A DNA stretch of 64,000 nt from Metallyticus violacea (lineage: Eukaryota; Arthropoda; Insecta; Mantodea; Metallyticidae). The stretch spans positions 32,982,501 through 33,046,500 of the forward strand of contig CM060834.1 in assembly GCA_030762175.1 (NCBI GenBank). The letters are read 5' to 3'. Numbering within the stretch: the first letter of the stretch is position 1; every line of letters starts with the position of its first letter. Shown in pieces: positions 54,909 through 64,000 of the stretch. Position numbers and translations under genes: made by a program. The notes beneath the pieces are model-generated. The model was not told where the DNA came from. It searched no databases and saw only the letters and a list, made by a program, of their open reading frames with translations.

Positions 54909-55877
54909 TTGCAAAATAACTAAACTAAAAATATATAAAATAATACACCAGAGTAATCTAAAATTTAAAAAGTTAATTAGTAGAAACAGATAAATAAAAT
55001 AGCCAGATACACACACAATGAATTCATATTGACAACATTTTGACATACGAGAACAGAAAAATGTACACGTCAAAGAAGTGATAACCACAAAACAATAAAA
55101 AATAACCAATAAATAAATGTTTTCTCGTTTTAATTCTTCTTATCAGTATTACAATAGCTTGAAATATGTCTTATATAATTACATAGAAGCCAGGATTCTT
55201 ACATGACAAGGGCACGCTTGCTTTACGAGAGCAACGTCACGTAGTATTCCTAAAAACATTATACCCTGGCATACATCACGCACGCTTTTCCAAGAAAGCA
55301 TTCCTAAGCAATGGTAGGGCGTGGGTATGCAAATAGGAGGAAGAACGTCTAATTACGCTGGACTAAATGAGAGGGCATGACACTAAACATTGTCTGAGAA
55401 TATACTTGTTAATTTGTTCTGAAAAGGCAGTAAAAAGTTGTAAGGTTGGTTTTAGGGAACATGTGGAACAAGTTTTTTTTCTTATAGAGATCCAGTTTGT
55501 TTTCTTTAAAAAAAATAATAAGCTGGTTTTGAAGGTAACAATAAAACAACAAGCTTTTTCGCTGTCTGTGAAGCTAGGAAACTCAAGCACATTATTTGGT
55601 AATGAACCAGGATATTTTACAGAATGTTGTGTTGCTATAGAAAACACAATTTATAAACATTATTTATTATTTTTCAATGACATACTTTCAATTTACATTA
55701 ATGCTATTTCTGTTAAACGGACACATTGCAACACCACATTATTACCAACAATATACGAGGTCTGTTCAATAAAAAATGGTCATAATGTTTTACAGGCATA
55801 GTTTAGTAATGTAAACGGACTACTAATTTTATTCTATCCAACAGCAAAAATATTAACACTAGAAATAAGAGATATTA
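54909..55877. other. No gene recognised
   Basis: The 144-codon frame at 55367-55801 is the longest here outside the pogo element but is AT-biased and matches nothing I know. Mariner-like end tacgaggtctgttcaataaa at about 55754. Confidence 0.5.
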
Positions 55878-56235
55878 ATTACCAAGGCTCGGTGAGATCT
55901 ATGTATAAAATAATGAAATGCATTGGACTCAAATATAGGAAAGCAAATGACACTAGGAAGTTCATTATGGAAAAGGGGGGGGGTGGCATTGTAGCGTCTC
56001 GCGTTAAATTTCTGAAGAAAATGCATTCGCTTAAAGTTGCAGGGGACACTCGACCTCGCGTGTATTTAGACGAAACATGGGTCAATCAGAATCATTCTAG
56101 GGTATATATTTGATAGCGTTCTAGAAGTAATGGTGGAGGAAAGTTCCTCAAGGGAAGGAAGTGGCTTATGGCATGTCATGCAGGGTCGGAAAATAGCGGT
56201 TTCATACAAGAGAGCAAATGGAAATTTCGTTCACA
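55878..56235 (+). pseudogene. Tc1-like transposase relic (second lineage)
   Basis: An open frame reads KCIGLKYRKANDTRKFIMEK, then VASRVKFLKKMHSL and DTRPRVYLDETWVNQNHSR. The YLDETWVNQN box holds the first catalytic Asp of a distinct Tc1-like family of insects. After two stops the reading continues as GRKWLMACHAGSENSGFIQE then SKW ('RLIVCHAGS..GFIPxxKW'). The remainder is lost. An expanded G-run (8 G) lies inside the frame. Confidence 0.8.
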
Positions 56236-56323
56236 TCTTCAAATACTTCAATCAGTACCAAAATTAACGCCGAATAATTTAAAAACTGACTCATAAGTAA
56301 ATTATTTTGTTCTTCATAAGAGC

Positions 56324-56324
<1 letters not shown>

Positions 56325-56363
<39 letters not shown>
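56325..56363. repeat. (TAA)n microsatellite
   Basis: About 13 TAA units. Confidence 0.96.
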
Positions 56364-56365
<2 letters not shown>

Positions 56366-56584
56366 TAAAATAAAAATAATGGACTACGACAATCATTCTA
56401 ATACTCTTAGCAAAATTTCAAACAGGAGCATCAAGAAATAAAGATATACTGCATTGATTAGAAAAAAGCAGTATTAAATACGCCCGACAAACATCATCCC
56501 CGAGTTAATACAACTGGTTCCCGCCTGTGAGAGATGACCAAATTGAGACATTTTCAATTCCGCCTTCAGCAAAATGCACATGAC

Positions 56585-57535
56585 ACGCAACGAGCAATAT
56601 ACTACTCGGAAAATCTTTTGTCTCAAAAAATCTTCAGCTGAAGCTTATGCAATGTTACAAGAGGAGAGTTTGTTCTTCCCTATAGTACAGCTCGGAGATG
56701 ATTTAAAATGTTGAAAAGAGGGAGGCAATCGATTTCAAAAGAAAGTGAGCCTGGCCCTCCAGAAGAAAACATTATTACCACTACTGTCGCTGTGGGAGAT
56801 CGTCGAATAGCATTAAGAACATTTTCAGAATTTCTGAAAATTTCACAGGATGTCACCCACACGTTGGTAAATGAAAAGTTGCACATATCTCGTGTTTGTG
56901 CAGGTGGGTTCCAAGACTGCTGATTCAAGGACAAAATGGTTTTCACGAAAACTTGATGCTACAGGAAGATGTAGAGTTTTTTCAACCGCCGATTATACTT
57001 GACTACATCATTTCGATCCCGAGAACAAAGCTCTGTGTGAAAATCTCCATCATTACCTTACCCAAAAAAAGTAAAAGTGGTTACTTCTGCTGAGAAAGTT
57101 ATGGTCATATCATTTTTCGATATTTAATAAATGGTTTACCAGCATGTCGTAATTGCGCATACAACTGCAGCTGGGCAATACTACAGAGACGTCTTGAAAA
57201 CTCCTCAAGGCCTATATCACATGCAACATTTCTACGCAACAAGCTGATGCTGCACCACGATAATGCAGGCCTCACATCGCAAATATTGTTGCTGAATATC
57301 CCACAAATCAATGCGAAATGTGTACTTCACTGTCCCTATAGTCTAGATTTAGTTTTGTGTGACTTTTTCCTTATCTACAAATTGAAGAAACACCTCCTTG
57401 GGAGGCATTTTTCATTGTTAAAAAGCAGTGTTGAAGGTTGCGGAGCAGATTCTCAAGGACCTGTCAAAAAGTTAATTTTCATCATTTCTTTCAAGACTGA
57501 CAGATGGCTTGCATCAAACGGGGACAATTTTTAGA
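56585..57535 (+). pseudogene. Mariner transposase relic, near full length
   Basis: Order of matches across frames: SSAEAYAMLQEESLF, GDRRIALRTFSEFLKISQDV (HTH), LHISRVCA then RWVPRLL (linker 'MRKVCARWVPRLL'), and ENLMLQEDVEFFQ. YHMQ-type debris stands where the first catalytic block should be; then SAEKVMVISFFDI and GQYYRDVLKTPQG. LMLHHDNAGLTS is 'HHDNARPH' with the second Asp intact, and YSLDLVLCDFFLIYKLKKHL contains the third-Asp block ('YSPDLAPCDFFLFPKLK'). At least several stops and frameshifts. Probably associated with the mariner-like end at about 55754. Confidence 0.85.
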
Positions 57536-58518
57536 AAGATCACCAAAATTACGAGAATGAGTAAAGATGTGTTGTCAAATTATTTATACTTCTTCAATGA
57601 ACACGCTACATGTGCCTATAAATGTTATCGGTAAAATAAGAAACATTCTGAAAATATTGAAATCATTATGCGTTTTGAAAAATTTTATATTTTTCCGGAT
57701 GAGCATGAATTTTACTTATTGCTTCCATTGTTACTAATATCTCTAGAAACGTTTTACTTTATTTTATATATGACTAGAATAAATTCTAGCTCACTGCTTA
57801 CCTAATTTTAATAATTTCAGCTCAGCCTGTGTTATGAGCTCACTCCTTCTAATTTAGTAATTACCAGTCAAGGATTTCCGGCTCCAATGCTATGTCAAAA
57901 TTACAGCATACATAACATCTACGATGAATGACAATTAAGACGTGGGAATGCATTACAACATTATCACAGATAGTTTCCCGCAGCTGTTCCTAAGAAAAAC
58001 GCATTTTCCTCATAAAAGTTATGGGAATATGAAATTAATATTTAGGGGAATTGTGCAATTTGATTTCTTGATAAGAAAGATTAAAACAATAAAACAACTA
58101 GGCTATAAGTCATAGATATCATTCCGTTTTGTTACATGCAGTGCTGAAATTCTATTCCACTGGTAAATTTTCTCTCCCTTAGCTTCAGCCTTAATCTGGA
58201 AGTGAAAGGGGAGTACAAATAGCAGTATAGCACTTGTCAGTGTGGCTGAAGGAAAAAAAATATTGTAAATTTAATCAAGAGTCGCAATCTATGTGTTTAC
58301 GTCAGGAATAAGGAGGTGAAACTGAATGTTTGATTTGTAAAATGCGTTTGGTGTGTTAAATAAGTAACATCAGAATGCATTATGAAGATAAGTACTGCAT
58401 CTTTCATGGTTGTGTTGTCCGTTTCACGCCAGCTGGCGTGTCGGCAGTCAGAGCAGTAACTGCCGTGCAAATGGGTGCATATCCGCGCAATTGATTTTAG
58501 TTCTCGCAATTATAACTA
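57536..58518. other. No gene seen
   Basis: AT-rich, short frames only. Confidence 0.6.
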
Positions 58519-59255
58519 CGAGGGGTAGTCAAAAAAAGACTAAGAATGTTTCTTTTACGCATAGAACACACTAGGCTCGGTGCAGATTGGTGTGGTCTTT
58601 TTCAAAGTGTTATCCGTTGAGTTGAATGCAATTTGCCAAATACGTCTGCCAGTCCTGGAATACGTGCTGGAGCAAGCTTTTGATATCTTCAAAACCGCCT
58701 CAGCATTTTTTACGACGACCTCGAAAGTACCAAAACGCTCCTCCTTGGCTCCTCTTTCAGACAGGGAGTCACAGGGGAGCTAAGTCTGCGGAATATGACA
58801 TTCACAGTTCCCTACACACTTTCACTCGCACCATCTTCTGTTCAGCAGTCAGTAATTTTGGGACCCACCTCGCACAAACACATCTCGTGTTCAAGTGATC
58901 ATGCAGAATCGAAAATGTACAGCCTTAGGAAACGTGTAACATGTCTGCAAGTCTGTCAATTGTTATTTATTTGTCTTCACGAACAATGACGTCAGCTGTG
59001 TTAATCGTGGTTTCGTTTACTGCTGTTGTTGGAGCACCTAAACCGCCTTGCTTTGTTGCTGAAACACGGCCCTCCTTAAACTCCTTGAACCATCCAAGTG
59101 CTGTGGATTGTGACAGAACATCATCATCATATGCCTACTTCAACGATTTATAAACTTTCATGCCGGATTTCTGAAACGAACGCTAAACTTCAACGCAGCA
59201 TATTGCTCTTCACGAATCAACTCGTGTAAATGCAGCCGATGGCGAACTGACGCAG
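58519..59255 (-). pseudogene. Internally deleted mariner relic with one terminal repeat
   Basis: On the minus strand the N-terminal part (LGWFKEFKEGRVSATKQGGL, ILHDHLNTRCVCARWVPKLL and TAEQKMVRVKVCREL) is joined directly to the C-terminal part (SADLAP, FEDIKSLLQHVFQDWQTYLA and NCIQLNG). The catalytic middle is deleted. The right end of the transcript-sense element is cgaggggtagtcaaaaaaag (reverse complement at 58519-58540), a mariner-type terminus. Confidence 0.85.
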
Positions 59256-59310
59256 TTTCAGCGTTGCCAACTCCTTTCCTATGAAAATTCGTGGATGAGT
59301 TCTGAAAAAT

Positions 59311-59347
<37 letters not shown>

Positions 59348-60710
59348 ATATAAAAATCGGTAGATTTTGCGTAACATCTCTACTGTGGTTTAAGGTAGTT
59401 GAGATAGGGACGGAAAATGAGGCGTATAAAATTGTGGTTAACATTATATCATATACTATTGACAGGTAGGTATCAAGAAAACAAAAGTAAGTTGTAAGTA
59501 GCTTATTCAGGTGAATTGGTTATGTGACATAAATCTACCAATTGCTGTCAAGTGTCATTATTGTCTAATATTATTTTAATCGCGTTTGGAACAAAATTCT
59601 AAGTTACAAATCTTAAATAAAAAAAAAAGTGTCATTACATGAGTTGCGTATCTATTTATTCTCACGTTTTTCACTGCACTTCTTGTTTGTGATTAAAGAT
59701 TTTCTCTTCTTTCACGAGTGTTTTTACATCATCTTGAATAGGAAAATTATAACAATTTTGATTTACTAAATATTATTTTTGTCTGTAAAACTCCCACTAC
59801 TTTTGACAACCTGTTTCTAATTTTTAGTTTGGTTTAAATTAGTGGTAGAAAATACTCTTTCTACAGTGCCACTGCATGTAGCAGTGATTTGTGATTTCTT
59901 ATTTAGTTAAATATGCAATCTTGTGTCAATTATTGACATGGCTGACTAGTATGAAACAGATTATTCGTGTCTGGTAGTCCGTTTAAAAGAGCATTCGACT
60001 TATTGCTTACATATTAAAATAATGCTGTCTGACTTAAGAAAACCCCGTAGATTTAATTTTAAAATCCGCATTATCCATAGATGACGACAAAAAACAGCAG
60101 AGTTAGCAACGCTGTGTAGTTTGTTCGTCGCCTGTGTACAGACACATACAAGCGACTTCTGTTTTTGTTTACCAATCAGGGCTGATCCGTTTTCATCATA
60201 CAACATTTCTATTCGTGTATAATTGCAATGAAAACAAGCTCGTACCTTATAACAGGAGATGAACTTCCCTCATAAATAAAATCCTGTTTTATTAAAAATG
60301 TACTAAACGAAATTTTATGACTGGTTAATTGTAAACGTGGTAACAGACACTTGCTGGAAATACAACATCCAATATCAGTTAGTTATTTAAAAAAAGCACA
60401 TGTCATTGCTGAATATTCTAGAAGTTCAATGGTGTTCGCAAGAAAACATAGACTCTTATTACTCTGTATGCATTTACTCTGTACAACATGCAGATTTTTT
60501 CGCCATGGAGGTCGTTTAGTGCATTAAATCAAGTTTTTTCTCTACTCCAGCACCTGTTATTTTGCGTCGAAAATGACTACGTATTTGAAACCATGTTTCA
60601 TCGTTACAAATATGAAGAATGGTTCCATTGCTCTAGCTAACGTTTAACATCTAATTACAAAAAATTACCCGCAATTACTCTGTGACCACCATAAAGGGAG
60701 CCACCCGCCC
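59256..60710. other. No gene seen
   Basis: (TA)n at 59313-59343. A faint mariner-like NDETWF on the minus strand near 60590 is too short to call. Confidence 0.55.
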
Positions 60711-60805
60711 TTCCTTCCTTAAAAAAAAGTCTTCCCCAATTTATCATTTGCATCTCGTGTATCGTCAGTGTCTCACTAGTTAGAAAGGGCGTTTAACACT
60801 GTTCA
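60711..60805 (+). mobile_element. SINE-A fragment, 3' end
   Basis: ttccttccttaaaaaaaagt, ccccaatttatcatttgcat, gtatcgtcagtgtc and tail gggcgtttaacactgttca. Confidence 0.8.
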
Positions 60806-61154
60806 AAAAGTAAATGGGGACTTTCTAGTTTTAGGAATAAGGAGTTATGTTAATCTTAAAAGAGCAGAATTATCTTTAGTTCTAAGTATAGGAAATGTCA
60901 AATCTGTAATACGTTGCTTCCACATTACCTCTATTATAGTCTTATGGTTCACAATAATAATATTACAAGCAGGTGGTGTGATGCAAGCATTTACGTAATT
61001 TGAATAATACGAGATTGTATTTTGTTGCAGTTCTCAGATGCATTTATTGCTACTGTTGAACTTCTCTGCAATGCAAACTAGTGGTTAGATTAGCCTTGGA
61101 GCGAGGAAGCATTAGCGCTATTTATAAATATGGCGATGAGGATTTTTCAAACAG

Positions 61155-61417
61155 AGTTTAACGCCAATGTTTACTACTGTGGTCTCACAGGCGATCAACA
61201 CTGACGATTCACATTATTATTATTATTTCATTATAATTTTTTTGGCTGGGCAAGGAAACATTTCAGTCCTGAGTTTAGCCTATATCCCCGGTATTTGCCA
61301 TATGAGGATTGAGGAATGCTTAGGATAAACTTCCGTCAGGGATCCAATCTTGGTGGAATTCAAACTATAGGTCTCCCGCTCACTAGTTTGTGGCTTAACG
61401 ACTTCTGCCACCGTGTT
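61155..61417 (-). mobile_element. SINE-A copy, decayed
   Basis: Minus strand: ggtggcagaagtcgttaagc head, B box tttgaattcc (degraded), aatgcttaggataaac, aaataccggggatat and tail aacattggcgttaaactc. The oldest-looking nearly full A copy. An (ATT)n/AT-rich insert sits at about 61217-61240. Confidence 0.75.
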
Positions 61418-61821
61418 GATTACGATGATAAATAATCACACTTTGATGTTTACATTCGCGGCGTACATCTACCGTTCGGCGCTTTAACAGAAGACAACTA
61501 TAGTAGAACGCTTGTAATTGTGTTCACGAGAACTTTTAAATGACAATAAAATTAGCCTAATGCTTCTGTATGCTTTTGTAAATTATATTTTTAAAACTGG
61601 ATTACTGATGTTTTAGGATATTTTGTATGATGTAGACGATATGTTTTATACAAATGATTGAACAAAATCAAAGTTATTTTTCTATTGATGCCGTTTATTC
61701 TTTTTAGACACAGATTATATTTTAGTGCCTATCACATACCCACTTTAGGCTCATTCGGTGAAAATAAGGATATTGCTACAACGTTTCAGTCAAACATTCA
61801 TCAAAATAATGATGATTTTGG
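61418..61821. other. No gene seen
   Basis: Short frames only. Confidence 0.55.
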
Positions 61822-62070
61822 TTATTTACGACTCTCTTTAACATCTCAAGTCATCAGCGTCCCATTAAATTCAGGGCGTGAAACGTCATAAATTTTGTTC
61901 AGAGGCTTCTTCTTTCAGGCTTGAGGTTCTTTTTCGTGCCGTAAATCTACGACATGTGACACACGGTTTTACTTCCCTTCCGAAGGAAGCCATACTTAGG
62001 ATTTTTACGCCCGAAAAACAGAACCGATGTTTAGAAGACAAGTATGGTTACCACTACACCACCAGGACTG
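61822..62070 (-). mobile_element. SINE-B copy lacking the B box region
   Basis: Minus strand: agtcctggtggtgtagtggt and taaccatacttgtcttctaa, then a jump to ttttcgggcgtaaaaatcct, omitting the B box. The body is complete to agtcgtaaataacc. No clear duplication. Confidence 0.88.
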
Positions 62071-62979
62071 ACTGGCTCATTATAAAGGCAAATACAAATA
62101 TTTGCGTGAATAATTGAACGGGTAAATGGGAAAATGATAACATTCCAGCTTTCCTATTTTCGAGAAAACAAAAATAAAAGTTTACAAAGTTTTATTAAAA
62201 ATTTACTGCTGAGCAATCGAAGATCCAATTAATACGTGTTCACTCGTAAAATCTCTTAGCATAATATTTATTTGTTTATTAGATTTAGATAATTAAACAT
62301 TAGGGAATGTTATTTTTTTCTACTCAGTGCTTTGAAAGCAAATAATTATTAATTATTATAATAGTGTTATGTCAAGAAGTATTAAAATAATTGTTCTACG
62401 TATACAGTGATATATTATTCAACCATGTCACTGTCTGCATTGTTTGAAGCAGGATACTTAAGAATGCCACCATAAAATAATTTGTACTCTTCAGGTATAT
62501 TGGGTGACTTTTTGAGATATTCTCTAGCTTTTAAATGTTGACTACAAGTTGCCCTTTACATGCCTTGGCAGTTGAATTTGTTTCTTCAACCTGAAGCCTC
62601 GACTAGACATCGTCTTCTCAATGCACATACTGTCTTTATTTACTAGTTTTTAATGTCCACTTTTATTCTCAATTTTTTACATGTTTTCTTAAACTATTAT
62701 GACCAGCAGTTTTTTGAAACTGAGTGTCTGATACAGAGAGTTGCATTTCTTGACATTTAAAACGATGTCGTCATACTGGTTTGGGGAATAAACCCTATCC
62801 AAACTTCAAACATATCGCTTGATTACAGATAAATTTCTATCACCTAGCAGAAAATTGTAATAAATATTATTAAATGCAATCTATTATAAACTATTTCTGG
62901 AATATTATCCTTCTTTCACTCATTCAATGCTAATTGTAATAATATAACAGTTTAAGAATATCTTTCTATACTCATTGGA
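62071..62979. other. No gene seen
   Basis: AT-rich, short frames only. Confidence 0.6.
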
Positions 62980-63071
62980 TAACTTAAAAAGCAATTTACT
63001 CAATCTAATATAACTTAAAAAGCAATTTACTCAATCTAATATAACTTAAAAAGCAATTTACTCAATCTAAT
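62980..63071. repeat. Perfect 31-bp tandem repeat, three copies
   Basis: Unit starts at 62980, 63011 and 63042, beginning taacttaaaaagcaatttac; the copies are essentially identical, so the expansion is recent. Confidence 0.98.
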
Positions 63072-63135
63072 GTTTCAACATTTTTTTAATGTTATCCTTT
63101 TTCACTTACCGGTTTCATTATTTTAAAAGGAGATC

Positions 63136-63440
63136 ACCGCCACGGATGGCTGTGGTCGTTAAGGCGCGAACTCGTGAGCAGGAGATCTAGGGTTCGATTC
63201 TCACCAGGATCGTCCTCCCTGACTTCAGGTTATTTTTCATTTATTTATTTATTTATTTATTCATTCTAGTTTTTCCTCAGTCCTCATAAATGGAAAATAC
63301 CGGGCAAGTATCCTAAACTTGGCCTGGAACACTTCCTTTAAAAAAAATACTGTTCTTTCCCAAGTTACTTTTCATTTCATGTATCATCAGTGCCCACTGC
63401 CTGTGGTGCCTCATTGATAAAAACGGGTGTTAAACACTAA
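63136..63440 (+). mobile_element. SINE-A copy with an internal (ATTT)n expansion
   Basis: Head accgccacggatggctgtgg, B box gggttcgattctc, then where other copies have the T-run of gaggttttttccagg this one has about seven ATTT units (63238-63265). Body and tail (aaacgggtgttaaacactaa) follow. Confidence 0.9.
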
Positions 63441-64000
63441 AAGAAAACACACTGAGGAAGTGAAGGTTGCGTGATGACGTCACGGCAGAGCGCTTAGCCT
63501 TTCTCAACGGTCACGGTGAAGGATCTCGTGTCGACAGTATGGGGATAATGGCCTCACTTCCTTAAGCGGTAGAAGTCGACCTATAAATGCATGTTCATAG
63601 CTCCCCTCTTTCCTGTCCGTTATTGCTAAATGGAACATTTGATTTCTTCGCACAGACCACCTACTTCCAAATTCGACAATGCACGTCTATAAGAACACCA
63701 CTATTGTACAAGTACTTGTTTTGCTTTTGGTCTCTTGTTAATGTGTATCTGATAATATAAGTTCGAAGACCGGTAATCCTACAGTGATATGTCAAGATGG
63801 GTAATTTTTGTATTTAGTGCACACAACTCATTTGTTTTATGTTTCCCGGAGGTAATACTAGAGATTGAGCGGATTGGATATGAAGAACCTCCCTCCCATT
63901 ATAAGCGGAGGCGTGACAGAGCACAATCGTACTGCTCATTATATAATTATTGAATATTGATGCCGCAAACCCATGAGATTTTCTGCGATTGCGGTTACTT
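63441..64000. other. Right end of the window, no gene supported
   Basis: Less AT-rich than most of the window at 63450-63560. A TATA-like cctataaatgcatg at about 63580 is followed by an ATG frame of only 18 codons (MHVYKNTTIVQVLVLLLVSC, then stop). I cannot support a gene from this. Confidence 0.4.

Noticed and set aside
55367..55801. 144-codon open frame
   Set aside because: AT-driven composition, no motif, no splice or promoter context, and it runs into a mariner-like terminus; kept only as part of an unassigned stretch.
60560..60620. Minus-strand NDETWF resembling a mariner catalytic block
   Set aside because: Only about six residues match with no supporting sequence on either side.
611..63440. 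tRNA genes at the many tRNA-like heads
   Set aside because: Each is followed by a fixed SINE body or lacks pairing acceptor stems; none is a credible functional tRNA.
63677..63740. Signal-peptide-like start MHVYKNTTIVQVLVLLLVSC after a TATA-like box
   Set aside because: Stops after 18-20 codons and no convincing donor site precedes the stop; too weak for a gene call.
1..64000. CRISPR arrays, operons, ribosome binding sites, bacterial insertion sequences
   Set aside because: The window is clearly eukaryotic; repeated motifs are SINEs, TIRs and microsatellites, without spacer-repeat regularity.

Overview
This window is animal nuclear DNA, most probably from an insect with a large, repeat-rich genome. 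A cockroach/termite-like or other polyneopteran insect is my guess from the TE mixture; the sequence alone does not fix the species. Supporting signs are AT-rich DNA, GT-AG introns of several kilobases, Pol III-type SINEs, many decayed mariner/Tc1 copies, a pogo element, Harbinger-like relics, RTE-like LINE pieces and TAA microsatellites. I see no prokaryotic operon, CRISPR array or functional RNA gene.

The left third (74-20515, minus strand) holds the one convincing host gene: the 5' part of a 'nose resistant to fluoxetine 6' (NRF-6)-like membrane acyltransferase. Eight coding exons can be placed base by base. They have consensus splice sites and mutually compatible phases, and give 429 codons: signal peptide, Cys-rich NRF domain, first membrane helix, then the start of the acyltransferase-3 domain with its conserved His. 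The gene runs off the left edge of the window. Its seven introns carry SINEs, TIR elements, a mariner relic, microsatellites and a striking 66-bp-arm inverted repeat.

From 20.5 kb to the right edge I find no second host gene. The region is layered transposon debris. It holds a 2.1-kb pogo/Tigger-like element with a 405-codon open frame (28016-30090), two Harbinger-like copies in opposite orientation (about 22.84-23.92 and 50.95-52.33 kb) and six mariner relics (five in this region, one in intron 7). It also holds several Tc1/DDE_3-like relics, two LINE reverse transcriptase fragments, a TTAA-flanked 806-bp TIR element, and other MITEs.

At least two abundant tRNA-derived SINE families are spread across both halves. 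Family A has a tRNA-Ser-like head; family B has another tRNA-like head and a GATT/AAAT-rich tail. Two further families (C, D) are less well supported. Seven SINE copies are bounded by 9-16 bp target-site duplications, exact in five. Several sit inside older transposase relics, which gives a relative order of insertion: Tc1/Harbinger first, SINE later.

The most interesting items are the fully phased NRF-6-like gene model, the pogo element with nine copies of a 16-bp motif including a perfect 36-bp palindrome, the long hairpin in intron 7, and the datable nested SINE insertions.
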